Notes: generated by a model not told the origin, from the sequence alone. A stretch of DNA of 12,380 nucleotides from Elusimicrobia bacterium CG08_land_8_20_14_0_20_59_10 (GCA_002779045.1 PEXO01000241.1:5710-18089), one strand, 5' to 3'; shown: positions 1 to 7,344, counted from the first letter of the stretch. A program made the numbers and translations.

Positions 1-824
1 AATTCACCCACATACGCCATAGCACGCTGATATCTTACGGCCGGCCGGAAGCGGGCCGCCGCGGAAAAACCGGCAAGGGCAAAGCGTATTCCGTTCTTTG
101 CGCAAAGTTCTTCCAAAGCTGCCTCGGTCTCGGCAAGGCTTTTAACGCTGTAACACTCTTTGAGCGTATTTTTCCGGAAGTCATAATTCTGCGCCCATTG
201 AGAAAGCACCGCCGCCGGATTGGAGAGCCGCAAACCAGGCGCGGAGGTATCCAGCCATTCCCTTTCAGCCAGGGCATTTTTAACATTGGCGATCTGCCCC
301 AGGCTTACGCCTGCTTCCCCGGCCAATTCCGCCATCTTCCATGGTTTTTTAACAGTCGACAAAAGCACGCGCAATACACGCGCTGCTTTAGGTGAATAAA
401 GCTTGCGCAGGTCCCTTTTAACGGTAAAAGCGTTGGGATTGCCTTTACGCTCTATGTAAATGCCGCCAAAAGAGAGGCGGCAATTCCCGCTGAAATCCAT
501 GTAGCCGGCATTATTTTCCGCCAACACTTCCCCGGCCTCAACGGAGATAAAAGGAGCCATGAATATCCCGTATCTCTCAGGGTGGCTGTCATTGTATTTC
601 TTAAGCTGGTAAGCGGCGTCCCTGGCATATTTGGGTTGTCCAAGACTTTTGACTTCCACGGCGCAGGTTAAAAGTTTCCCCTTATGTTTCAGTTTCAATA
701 AAATATCAGCCCCTCCTGCGGGCTGGTCTTTTATGGAAACCAGTTCAATAAAAGGAATAGCAGCGAGAGTCTCTTTTAAAATATCTTTTGCCCTGCCCAA
801 AAGATTATTTTCATTATTTTTCAT
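1..824 (-). CDS. AbiEi-family (AbiEi_2-like) protein with PD-(D/E)XK-like N-terminus and winged helix, partial
   Basis: The frame is open from ATG at 824-822 to the window edge: 274 codons with no stop, so the C-terminus is missing. Residues about 8-75 contain an acidic residue D40, then E57-V-K59 at the end of a strand, then Q73. This is the spacing of a PD-(D/E)XK nuclease-like core. Residues about 118-185 read like a winged helix (KRDLRKLYSPKAARVLRVLL, followed by WKMAELAGEAGVSLGQIANV). From memory this layout matches proteins annotated as type IV toxin-antitoxin AbiEi-family antitoxins. AbiEi proteins are DNA-binding repressors of an AbiEii nucleotidyltransferase toxin. No AbiEii gene is visible, but it could lie beyond position 1. 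The gene follows jetD by 88 bases on the same strand and has its own promoter. No good Shine-Dalgarno precedes the ATG. Whether the nuclease-like residues are catalytic is unknown. Confidence 0.65.
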   Translation of the reverse strand, partial: MKNNENNLLGRAKDILKETLAAIPFIELVSIKDQPAGGADILLKLKHKGKLLTCAVEVKSLGQPKYARDAAYQLKKYNDSHPERYGIFMAPFISVEAGEVLAENNAGYMDFSGNCRLSFGGIYIERKGNPNAFTVKRDLRKLYSPKAARVLRVLLSTVKKPWKMAELAGEAGVSLGQIANVKNALAEREWLDTSAPGLRLSNPAAVLSQWAQNYDFRKNTLKECYSVKSLAETEAALEELCAKNGIRFALAGFSAAARFRPAVRYQRAMAYVGE

Positions 825-826
825 GG

Positions 827-844
827 TTTCAGCGTTTGCTGAAA
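827..844. promoter_or_regulatory. Perfect 18-bp palindrome before the AbiEi-like gene, probable operator
   Basis: On the minus strand the sequence TTTCAGC-AAAC-GCTGAAA has perfect 7-bp arms and a 4-base centre. It lies between the -10 box and the ATG, two bases from the start codon, so it covers the expected transcription start. A winged-helix protein encoded immediately downstream makes autorepression the natural reading. A small leader-RNA hairpin is the alternative. Confidence 0.6.
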
Positions 845-847
845 TAT

Positions 848-876
848 ATTATATAGGTGAAACAATGAATTGTCAA
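848..876 (-). promoter_or_regulatory. Consensus sigma-70 promoter of the AbiEi-like gene
   Basis: The minus strand carries TTGACA (876-871), a 17-base spacer, and TATAAT (853-848). Both hexamers match the consensus exactly and the spacing is optimal. Transcription should start near 841, giving a leader of only about 16 nucleotides that consists mostly of the palindrome at 827-844. Such a strong promoter next to an operator-like palindrome is typical of a tightly repressed gene. Confidence 0.85.
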
Positions 877-912
877 GCCCCGCTCCCCCGGCACGGCGCT
901 GCGGCCGGACGC

Positions 913-1758
913 TCAACCCAACAGAAGGATCTCCTGTTCCAGGCCGGCATTAAAGGCGTTCATCTGCTCAATAATACGAAGCGCGTCCGGATCTTTTGTC
1001 GCGCGCAAGCGGCGCAAGACGGCTTCAGAATCTATAAGCAATTCGCGTTTGCCGTATTTTTTAAACAGATCTTCAATATTTGTGGGAATATGCAATTTTA
1101 CCCTGGCACCGCAGACTTCCTTAAGACGTAAATATTCATCTATCCCTACCGGGTCATAGTCTCCGCAATGCAGGAAGCTGCATTTGGACATTTCCGCGCA
1201 AGCCAACCACGCCAGCATTCTGCCGGACAGCTTGCCCCCGGCATAAACGGCGGCATCAGCGGCGGTCTTCATCCTTTCAAAACATAAAAACGGCTCAAGG
1301 TTTTCAACAATGGCCAGCGTTCCGCCGCAGCCCCAGAAGGGCGGCTCCTTAAGCAGGAATGCCGCTACTCCGTATTTCGCGGTTAAGGACGACGCAGGCA
1401 GCGCCTCCCCCTTCCTTTCAAATACAGTATTGTTAAATGCCCTGATCAAAACCGGTTCAGCGACTGTAGTCCCGGCTGCTTTTGCATCCCGGTAATAGCC
1501 CACGGCTGTGGCGCGGGGAGTATCTCCTTTAGGAGCTGTGTTCAAGCCCGAAGGGAAAAGCTGCGCGGCAAACGCCGCCAGCACGGGCTTGTTGCGCACC
1601 ACAACCCTGGCGCCGGCGCCGGAGCGCTCTTCCTGCAGAATGCCGGCGGCGAACTGCGGGCTTAAAGCGGCCCGCGCGGAGGCGGAGAACAGAGACAGCG
1701 GAACGGAGCCTTCCGTCAAAAGCGTATCGAGCAGTTTCGCCAGGGCGGTCCGCCTCAT
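913..1758 (-). CDS. jetD: JetD-like Toprim (DUF2220-type) nuclease subunit of Wadjet
   Basis: JetD is the nuclease of Wadjet. It is related to the Toprim part of topoisomerase VI subunit A and cuts circular DNA after the SMC complex has extruded it. The protein has 281 residues. Its C-terminal half shows the Toprim signature: an acidic strand end LAIVENLEPF (E152), and FLHCGDYDPVGIDEYLRLKE with the D-x-D pair D200/D202. A late acidic stretch, LEQEILLL (residues 273-280), resembles the tail of this family. Residues 1-100 look helical and winged-helix-like. Many JetD proteins are nearer 380 residues with a larger N-terminal DUF3322 arm, so this is a short version. The ATG overlaps the jetC stop (ATGA), which implies translational coupling. 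It is the last gene of the operon. No T-rich terminator follows. Confidence 0.85.
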   Translation of the reverse strand: MRRTALAKLLDTLLTEGSVPLSLFSASARAALSPQFAAGILQEERSGAGARVVVRNKPVLAAFAAQLFPSGLNTAPKGDTPRATAVGYYRDAKAAGTTVAEPVLIRAFNNTVFERKGEALPASSLTAKYGVAAFLLKEPPFWGCGGTLAIVENLEPFLCFERMKTAADAAVYAGGKLSGRMLAWLACAEMSKCSFLHCGDYDPVGIDEYLRLKEVCGARVKLHIPTNIEDLFKKYGKRELLIDSEAVLRRLRATKDPDALRIIEQMNAFNAGLEQEILLLG

Positions 1759-4472
1759 GGCGCCGCCTTTTCAGCAGTCCTGTGACAGCGGACGCGGGAA
1801 TTGCCGTCCAGGGAGACGCGGCCGTTTTCTTCGCGGACAAAGTAAACATACTCGGCCGCGTCCAGCGCGTCGGGGCTGGCCAGCACAGGCACAAAGTTCA
1901 AGCTGCCGGCCGTCTTCATTATGGCCAGCAGATTGGCGCGGTCCAGGCTGGAAGCCTCGTCCAGGTAAAACGGCAGCACTACCTTGTCGCTATCCAGCAA
2001 GCCGCGCAATAAAAGCAGGTTTATCAGCACTTTTATCGTGATGGTGGTTCCGTTGGATTCGATCCTGTCCAGATCGGGATAGCGGCGGGTTTCGCCGCCG
2101 GGCCGCGTAATTTCAAAATGCAGGTCGAAAAGATCCTGCAATTTTATCTGCGGATACTTGCCCAGCAGGGCGCCAAGCTCTTCCAGAGCCTTATCCGCGC
2201 CGGTCATGTCGGCGAAGAGCGGGGTTTCATCCGCGTCTATCAAAGCCTTCAAACGGTCATCCCAATCCCTGCGGGTCTCGGCATTCAGGCGCACCTGGTC
2301 GAGATTGGAGATATCCACCTCGGCGAGTTTGCGATTAAGGTCCGAAACCTTGGTTTTCAGCGTATCCAGATCGCGCTTCAGGCCTTTGAAAGCGTTTTTC
2401 AGGCTGACAGCAAGGCTGGTCCAGGCCTCCTGCGCCAGTTTTTCTTTTTCCGGCAGCGCTTCCAGCTGCTGGCGGAGTTTAGTTATGGTTTCTTCTTCGG
2501 TAGCCGCTTTAAAGGCCGAATAAGTAGCCGCTTCTATACGCGCCAGGTAATCCTGCGCCTGGGCGTCTTCCCGCTCTTCCCGCGCGAAGCCGTCACGGTA
2601 CAAAGCCAGCAGCTCCTCAAAATCTTCAGGCACAGGCTGCGCAGCCGCGGGCGGTGCCGCCGGCCAGCTCTCCGGCAGCGCCGGAAGCCCCTGTCTTTGT
2701 TTCAGCAGGTTCCGCCGCTGGCGGTCCGCCTCCTCGCCCCTGCGCCCGAGCGCGTCGGCTTCCGCACGCAGCCGCTCTCTTTCAGTTTCCAGGCGGTTCT
2801 GCTCGCTGCGTATTTGGGCCGCTTCTTTTTCCAACCCGGCCGCCTGCTGCCGCCACTGCGGAGCCTGCGCGGCCTTTAAGCTGAAAGTTTCAAATTCAAG
2901 AAGTTCCCGGTCTATAGCGGCGGCCTCTTCTTGTTTTTGCGCCTTGAGCTTTTTCAGCTCCGCGGTTCTTTCAATATTCTTTAAGATCTCCCCGTCTTTA
3001 GCGAGTTGCCTTTCGAGAATTTCGATTTCGGCTTTAAGCGCTTCGGGGTTAGTAAACGAAGCGAAATCCGCGCCGTGAAGGGCGGCCAGGTTTACGCTTA
3101 AACCGGCCGCGTTGAACCGTCCGCCTTCAAGCTTCTCGTGCAGCCGGGTCAATTCTTTCAGCGCCGCCGCCTCGTCCTTAACCGTTATGCCGTCTTTAGA
3201 GACCGGCAGCCCCAGTAGTTCCGGGTTGAGGATTTTAAAAACAGTTTCGGACTTCCCGGCTCCGAACTTCTCTTTCAGGCGCGAAGCCGCGTTGCCGGCG
3301 GAATTCTTAAGCCTCTCGCGCGCTTTTCCCAGATTCAGTTCCGCCCTGTCCAGCCGCGCCTTCACGCGCCCGGCAGGCTCCTCACCGGCGTTACGCAGTT
3401 GAAAGGCCAGATTCTCTATTTCCGTTCCCAGTGCCCGCCGGCGCTCCCGCTTCCAGTCCTCTACAAAATCCGCAAAGCGCAGCCGCCCTTGTTCCACTTC
3501 GGCCAGCGCGTCGTTAACCCGGCTCAGGGCGGAGGCGGCTTTTATCTGCCGCTCCAGGCCCTCCTCAATAGCGCTGCGCACGCCCGCCTGCTCCCCCTCC
3601 AGGGCGCGCTGACGCGCCACAATATCGGCGGCTTCCCGTTCAAGGCGGTTCTTGTTTTTCTCGTAGGCTGCCCCGATGGCGGCCCATAAAGCCGGCAGCC
3701 GGCCGCGCAGGCGGCCGCGCTCATCGGCGTGGGCTAAAAACTTTGTTATATCCGGAACCAGGTTTTTAAGCGTGCGCACTTCCTGCGTGCCGCGCTTGAT
3801 GGCGGCATACTGGCTGGTATAGCCGCGTTCAAGGTCTATGGCGCGCACCTGGAATTCGGTGTCGTAGATTTCCAACAAAAGCTCTTTCAGCTCCTCCTGT
3901 TTCAGGTGTGAAAGGCGCAGCAGATTGCAGAAAGCGGAACGGAAACGTTCATAATAATCCCGGTGGCGCAGCGGCACCAGGCCCAGGTTCACGCCATTGT
4001 TATCCCCTATGCCCGTCAGCGCCGCCCGCAGCTGCTTAGGCTCCAGTCCGGCGTAGCCTTTGAGAGAGAGTTTTTCTTTGATCTTCTGGAAAGGCAGCGG
4101 CCGCCTGTCGCCGTCAATAAAGTCCTCTTCTTCAAATTTTCCGGTCCAGGCAAAACGTTCGTAGTCATGCATCTTAAGCGGCCCCAGGCCGCGCACCCCC
4201 AGGCACTGTATGCCGGTGGGCGTCATGCACTCAAAGATCACGTAGCTGTACGCATCCGGAAAGTAATATCTGCGCGTCTGTTCCAGGCTGCGCGAGAAGT
4301 GCATTTTGCGCTGGTCGTCGATATACAGAAATTGCAGCAAGGCGATAAGGGAAGTTTTCCCCACATTATTGGGCCCGACCAGGTGCAGGGAAGAGTCGGT
4401 ATCCACGCAGGCATAATCATACTTGCCGCAATGAATGGCGATAAGGCGGGCGAGGCCCTGGCGGGAGATCAT
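1755..4472 (-). CDS. jetC: JetC / MksB-like SMC ATPase subunit of Wadjet
   Basis: This is the condensin-type motor, which should bind ATP, dimerise and extrude DNA loops with the JetA and JetB subunits. The 905-residue protein has an N-terminal head with Walker A GPNNVGKTS at residues 33-41. A long charged, heptad-like middle (about 220-760) forms coiled-coil arms. The C-terminal head has an ABC-signature-like ESNGTT at about 805-810 and Walker B VVLPFYLDEASSLD with D838 and E839. A 905-residue length is short for MukB (about 1480) or typical JetC (about 1100 or more) and closer to MksB, so the coiled coil must be compact. A strong Shine-Dalgarno (GGAGGAG) precedes the ATG, and the start overlaps the jetB stop by four bases. 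The next gene also overlaps by four bases. RecN- or SbcC-type repair ATPases are less likely given the neighbours. Confidence 0.88.
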   Translation of the reverse strand: MISRQGLARLIAIHCGKYDYACVDTDSSLHLVGPNNVGKTSLIALLQFLYIDDQRKMHFSRSLEQTRRYYFPDAYSYVIFECMTPTGIQCLGVRGLGPLKMHDYERFAWTGKFEEEDFIDGDRRPLPFQKIKEKLSLKGYAGLEPKQLRAALTGIGDNNGVNLGLVPLRHRDYYERFRSAFCNLLRLSHLKQEELKELLLEIYDTEFQVRAIDLERGYTSQYAAIKRGTQEVRTLKNLVPDITKFLAHADERGRLRGRLPALWAAIGAAYEKNKNRLEREAADIVARQRALEGEQAGVRSAIEEGLERQIKAASALSRVNDALAEVEQGRLRFADFVEDWKRERRRALGTEIENLAFQLRNAGEEPAGRVKARLDRAELNLGKARERLKNSAGNAASRLKEKFGAGKSETVFKILNPELLGLPVSKDGITVKDEAAALKELTRLHEKLEGGRFNAAGLSVNLAALHGADFASFTNPEALKAEIEILERQLAKDGEILKNIERTAELKKLKAQKQEEAAAIDRELLEFETFSLKAAQAPQWRQQAAGLEKEAAQIRSEQNRLETERERLRAEADALGRRGEEADRQRRNLLKQRQGLPALPESWPAAPPAAAQPVPEDFEELLALYRDGFAREEREDAQAQDYLARIEAATYSAFKAATEEETITKLRQQLEALPEKEKLAQEAWTSLAVSLKNAFKGLKRDLDTLKTKVSDLNRKLAEVDISNLDQVRLNAETRRDWDDRLKALIDADETPLFADMTGADKALEELGALLGKYPQIKLQDLFDLHFEITRPGGETRRYPDLDRIESNGTTITIKVLINLLLLRGLLDSDKVVLPFYLDEASSLDRANLLAIMKTAGSLNFVPVLASPDALDAAEYVYFVREENGRVSLDGNSRVRCHRTAEKAAP

Positions 4473-5011
4473 AGTTTCTCCTCCGCGGCTTCGCTTTCTT
4501 TAAAGAGCTCCATGCAGAGGTCCAGAAAACGGTATGCCGGGGCCCTGAAGCGGAAGGAATCCGGGCCTTCCATTTTAAGAAAACCGAAGCGCTCCATGGT
4601 GCGCAGGGTCTGGCGCAGCTCTTCCTCGGTGGGCATGCCGGCCTCCAGCATAATATCGCGGTAGCGCTCGCGCCGGAGGTGCTCAAGCTTATCCACAAAG
4701 AACAGGGAAGTCATTATTTGTTCCTCGGCGCTGGCTCCGGAATCGGCCAGGGTTTCCACCAGGATGAACATGAAGACGGCCATCCGCGATGAGGTATCGC
4801 TTATATCAGCCTCTCCCTTGAAGTAATAGAAATCACGCGGATGTTTTTTAAGCACGAAACCCAGTTTAGCGAAGAGCTCGGTGAAAGCGGCTTCGCCGTT
4901 GTGCAGGTTGAAATACAGGTCCGCGTCTTCGGGCGCTATATGGCGGCCTTTGCGCAGCACGTCAAAGACTTCGTCAAGGCGCGGCAGCTCCGTGTTTTTT
5001 TCAGTTTCCAT
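4469..5011 (-). CDS. jetB: JetB / MksE-like (DUF4194-type) subunit of Wadjet
   Basis: This small subunit of a MukBEF-like complex is expected to form winged-helix dimers on the kleisin and bind DNA. The protein has about 180 residues. It begins with a helical region containing GRHIAPEDADLYFNLHNGEA, then AAFTELFAKLGFVLKKHPRD and an FYYF strand, which fits MukE/MksE/JetB N-terminal domains. A second winged helix follows (MPTEEELRQTLRTMERFGFL). Two starts are possible: TTG at 5020 or ATG at 5011. I prefer the ATG, because a GGGGG tract lies nine bases upstream. The gene overlaps the end of jetA by 11 bases (20 with the TTG) and the start of jetC by four. Assignment rests mainly on size, order and fold-like pattern; sequence motifs in this family are weak. 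Confidence 0.78.
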   Translation of the reverse strand: METEKNTELPRLDEVFDVLRKGRHIAPEDADLYFNLHNGEAAFTELFAKLGFVLKKHPRDFYYFKGEADISDTSSRMAVFMFILVETLADSGASAEEQIMTSLFFVDKLEHLRRERYRDIMLEAGMPTEEELRQTLRTMERFGFLKMEGPDSFRFRAPAYRFLDLCMELFKESEAAEEKL

Positions 5012-6227
5012 TTTTTTCAACCCCCATCGGCCTGGCCGAGAAAGAAAGACCCTGCGCGGCGTAACTCTTTTCCGTAGCGGCGGCGAAGCGTGTAGCGCCG
5101 AATTCGCCGTAATAAAACCGCGCGTAGCAGCGCAGCAGTTGTTCCGGCGCGGCCTGCGGATACTGCTCTATAAGCCAGGCCAGCGCGTCATCCAGGGGAA
5201 CGGCTTTTTCAGCTTTTGCGTTAAATTCATCCGCTTGAATAAGGGACGCCAGGTCAGGCGCGCGCACGGCACACAGCGGGGGCGGCAGTTTCGGGGTATA
5301 ACCCTTTAGCCCCAGCATATACGCGCGTATAGCTTCGTCCGCGAACAGACCCTTCGCGCGCCAAGTGGAAATACCCAGGCGTTTTGTAAGGTCAATGGCA
5401 TGCAAACCGCCACGCTTTATAAGCTCAAGCGCGTGCGCGGCGCCGCGCGACACCGCGCTTTCCCGGTGCAGTTCGTTGTGCAGCGGCAGCAGTTCCTTTA
5501 TGCTTTCCTTAAAGTCGGCGGCTATTTCGCGGCGCAGACGCAGCGCGCGGGACCGCAGCGCCGTGAACTCCCGGTGCACGGCCAGGTCGGTTTCAAAAGC
5601 TATTTCCCCGTGCGCAAGCGCCGCTTCAAGTGAATCAAGCTGGCGTTCCATTTCTTTACGCACGTCCAGCATGTCGCGCAGCGGCGCCATATAGCGCGTC
5701 CAGAGATAATCCACCCGGCTTAGGCGTTCCTTCACCGTCAACCCCGCTTTGTTCGCCTTCAGCTTCACTACATCCGCAACAATAGCTTCGCGGCTGTGGC
5801 GGGAATCCTGGCGCATACGCTCCACTTCGTCGGCGGCGTCGGCCAGCAGCCGCACGGCCCCGGCCCCGTCTTTGTCAGCCACGGCTTTAACAAGTCCGCC
5901 GCCCAGCTTTTGCAGGTCGGACAGGTAGGCCTGGATAACTTCCACGGAAGTAAGCCGGTATTCGTGCAGGAGATAGGCCAGCAATTGGGCCACGGGCCGG
6001 CGCATTTCATAGGCGGCCGTGGCTTCAGGCGACGGTTCTATTATCCCTAATTCCTCAAGCTGGTTGATCACCCGCTGCGGCGCGGGGTCGTTATCTTTGC
6101 GGCAGGCAAGCACGTATTCACGCAGCTCCGTTTCGGCTATGCGGGAGCGTTTTTCATAGAGGCGTTCTAAAAGCTCGCTATGGTCGGCCGCGAAGCGAAA
6201 AAAAGTAAGAGGACTTATTATTGCCAT
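5001..6227 (-). CDS. jetA: JetA / MksF-like kleisin subunit of Wadjet
   Basis: First gene of the operon. In Wadjet and MukBEF the kleisin bridges the two SMC heads and carries the small subunit. The 408-residue product has an N-terminal winged-helix-like region (about 5-100, including AETELREYVLA and VINQLEELGIIEP). A charged helical stretch follows (about 115-260) with heptad-like spacing. Then comes a helix-turn-helix-like segment (LHAIDLTKRLGISTWRAKGL, 275-294), and a C-terminal region (340-380) that could be the cap contacting the SMC head. I do not recognise the exact Pfam family, so the Wadjet subtype stays open. The ATG at 6227 has no clear Shine-Dalgarno, and an in-frame TAG lies about nine codons upstream, so the start is constrained but poorly supported by an RBS. 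A 73-bp repeat ends 31 bases upstream and may supply the promoter. Confidence 0.75.
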   Translation of the reverse strand: MAIISPLTFFRFAADHSELLERLYEKRSRIAETELREYVLACRKDNDPAPQRVINQLEELGIIEPSPEATAAYEMRRPVAQLLAYLLHEYRLTSVEVIQAYLSDLQKLGGGLVKAVADKDGAGAVRLLADAADEVERMRQDSRHSREAIVADVVKLKANKAGLTVKERLSRVDYLWTRYMAPLRDMLDVRKEMERQLDSLEAALAHGEIAFETDLAVHREFTALRSRALRLRREIAADFKESIKELLPLHNELHRESAVSRGAAHALELIKRGGLHAIDLTKRLGISTWRAKGLFADEAIRAYMLGLKGYTPKLPPPLCAVRAPDLASLIQADEFNAKAEKAVPLDDALAWLIEQYPQAAPEQLLRCYARFYYGEFGATRFAAATEKSYAAQGLSFSARPMGVEKNGN

Positions 6228-6258
6228 AAACTGATAGCCGTCGGGTATATCCTATCTT

Positions 6259-6331
6259 GAACCGTAGGCTGCATAAGGGGGGATTTATTGGCATAATGCA
6301 GTATTATCGCAGGTTCCCCCCTTCCACCGGC
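6259..6331 (+). repeat. 73-bp hairpin repeat, copy 1
   Basis: It starts GAACCGTAGGCTGCATAA and ends CCCCCCTTCCACCGGC. It matches 8052-8127 in the same orientation with two substitutions and a G6/G9 run-length difference. Inside, AAGGGGGGA pairs perfectly with TCCCCCCTT, enclosing a smaller ATAAT/ATTAT stem. GAACC/GGTTC and CTGCAT/ATGCAG offer alternative pairings. This could be a REP-like or MITE-like element, or the end of an insertion element. Confidence 0.85.
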
Positions 6332-6415
6332 GCGCAAAAACGGCCTTTGCCCGCCTTTTTTATTATGATAGCAAAGGAAAGAGCTGTTTTGGCGTAATTT
6401 TGACGGCTTGTTTCG

Positions 6416-6435
6416 CGTCCGCTTTGCGGCGGACG
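6416..6435. other. Small GC-rich hairpin downstream of higA
   Basis: CGTCCGC, loop TTTGCG, GCGGACG gives a perfect 7-bp stem. On neither strand is it followed by a proper T-run, so it is not a convincing intrinsic terminator. It may be a chance or weak structure. Confidence 0.3.
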
Positions 6436-6597
6436 GCGGGTTTAATTGTTAGGCGAGTTTCAGTCTTCGGCCGGGAGAGAATCTATTGGGGGAAGGCGAA
6501 CAGTCGCGGCGGAACAAAAGTGTAGGGGGGACTTCCCTGGCTTCTGGCCGCCAGTTGCCCGCCGGCGCGGGCCCGGCCGGGCTTCGCGCTCAGGCGG

Positions 6598-6894
6598 TTA
6601 AGCTGGTTTAAAATCCACAACCACCCGGCACTTTAAAACGCCGGCAATCTTTTCAAGCATACCAAAGGTAAGGTTTTGTTCACCGCTCTCAATACGAGAA
6701 ATAGCGCCCTGGCCCGTTCCAATTGCTTTAGCCAATTGAACCTGGGTCATATGCTGATGTTCCCGCAGCTCTACTATCTTTTCCGCAATAACCGCTTCCA
6801 GGTAATGCCGCTCAAAACCCTCTTTAAAGCCAGGCTTCTTCATTTCCTCGCTGAGCCTGTCGCGGAAAGTCCTTTTCTTGTTTGTCATTTTCAT
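6598..6894 (-). CDS. higA: HigA-like XRE-family antitoxin
   Basis: The 98-residue product has a classical helix-turn-helix at about residues 49-72 (HMTQVQLAKAIGTGQGAISR, then IESGEQNLT). A short hydrophobic end VVVDFKP follows, typical of HigA/XRE antitoxins paired with RelE-like toxins. The antitoxin should bind and neutralise the toxin encoded just upstream and repress their shared promoter. It follows the toxin gene by 15 bases on the same strand, in the toxin-first order typical of higBA. A good Shine-Dalgarno (GAGGGGA) precedes the ATG. The N-terminal extension of about 30 residues is charged and probably contacts the toxin. A second ATG two codons downstream is possible but lies further from the Shine-Dalgarno. 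Confidence 0.88.
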   Translation of the reverse strand: MKMTNKKRTFRDRLSEEMKKPGFKEGFERHYLEAVIAEKIVELREHQHMTQVQLAKAIGTGQGAISRIESGEQNLTFGMLEKIAGVLKCRVVVDFKPA

Positions 6895-6909
6895 AATATT
6901 CCCCTCAGT

Positions 6910-7272
6910 TTAAGCTTTGTTTCGTTTAATTCGCTCACTCATTGCTTGTTCCGCGCTTGTTATCTCGCACCCTGGGACAGCCCGTGTCTTTTTTAAGAAT
7001 CCGTGGGTAATGACGATAACTTTATTCCAAAAGAAATATAAAAATCTGTGTTCGAAAGTATGGAATCCACAACGAAGTTCCCGGATCTTCCCCCGCAAAG
7101 TGTCAGCGTGTGGACGCTTCAGATTTGGCCCTTCTTCCTCAAGTCTGGCCATGATTGCCATAGCTTTCTGTCGGTGCTTCTCCGGCGTTGTATCAAGGCA
7201 ATCATCCACCGGCGATCGTTCACCCCCCGCTTTTTTGTAAAACTCAATTTCGTAATTTACCTGATTGCCCAT
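6910..7272 (-). CDS. higB: HigB / RelE-like toxin (Gp49-like, phage-derived family)
   Basis: The 120-residue product shows the RelE/HigB core of the Gp49-like family: LRGKIRELRCGFHTFEHRFL (59-78), a hydrophobic strand VIVITHGF, then KKTRAVPGCEI with the basic pair K94/K95 before T. These toxins are ribosome-dependent mRNA interferases; the basic residues and the C-terminal stretch contribute to RNA cleavage. The gene is first in a two-gene operon with higA. AAGGA about five bases upstream of the ATG is a good Shine-Dalgarno. The promoter at 7316-7344 drives it. The reading frame is intact, so the pair is probably functional. It lies between two copies of the 73-bp repeat (6259-6331 and 8052-8127). 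Confidence 0.87.
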   Translation of the reverse strand: MGNQVNYEIEFYKKAGGERSPVDDCLDTTPEKHRQKAMAIMARLEEEGPNLKRPHADTLRGKIRELRCGFHTFEHRFLYFFWNKVIVITHGFLKKTRAVPGCEITSAEQAMSERIKRNKA

Positions 7273-7302
7273 TATTCCTTCTTTGCTTACAACCCATAAT
7301 GA

Positions 7303-7331
7303 ATATCACATATATAGCATATCACATATAT
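7303..7331. promoter_or_regulatory. Two direct operator repeats at the higBA promoter
   Basis: The 13-mer ATATATGTGATAT (minus strand) occurs twice, at 7319-7331 and 7303-7315, exactly 16 bases apart. The copies overlap the -10 box and the spacer. Two in-phase sites over the promoter fit binding by the HigA helix-turn-helix protein and autorepression. Confidence 0.65.
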
Positions 7332-7344
7332 GGTATATAGTCAA
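7316..7344 (-). promoter_or_regulatory. Sigma-70 promoter of higBA
   Basis: On the minus strand TTGACT (7344-7339) and TATGCT (7321-7316) are separated by 17 bases. The hexamers match consensus at 5/6 and 4/6. The expected start near 7309 leaves a leader of about 37 nucleotides before the higB ATG at 7272. Confidence 0.75.

Larger units (their letters stand above)
6228..6597. other. 370-bp intergenic region between jetA and higA
   Basis: No coding frame is convincing here. The region holds the leader of the jet operon, copy 1 of the 73-bp hairpin repeat (6259-6331), and a small GC hairpin (6416-6435). A very GC-rich stretch near 6550-6590 lies just past the higA stop. I found no clear -35/-10 pair for jetA. 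The best candidate is an extended -10 (TG-n-GATAAT, minus strand, 6311-6303) inside the repeat. No good terminator for higBA is visible, so read-through from higBA into jetA is possible. Confidence 0.6.

Noticed and set aside
631..1131. Plus-strand open frame of 166 codons
   Set aside because: It is antisense to the AbiEi-like gene start and jetD, has no ribosome-binding site or recognisable motif, and overlaps two well-supported genes.
1508..4664. Several long plus-strand open frames (1508-2041, 2118-2879, 3963-4664)
   Set aside because: They mirror the GC-rich coiled-coil and head regions of jetC. The minus-strand frame has ATP-binding motifs; the plus frames are low-complexity, Arg- and Ser-rich.
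5365..5694. Plus-strand Ser/Arg-rich frame within jetA
   Set aside because: Composition is typical of an antisense shadow and there is no start signal.
6416..6435. Intrinsic terminator for higBA
   Set aside because: The stem is good but no T-run follows it on the minus strand.
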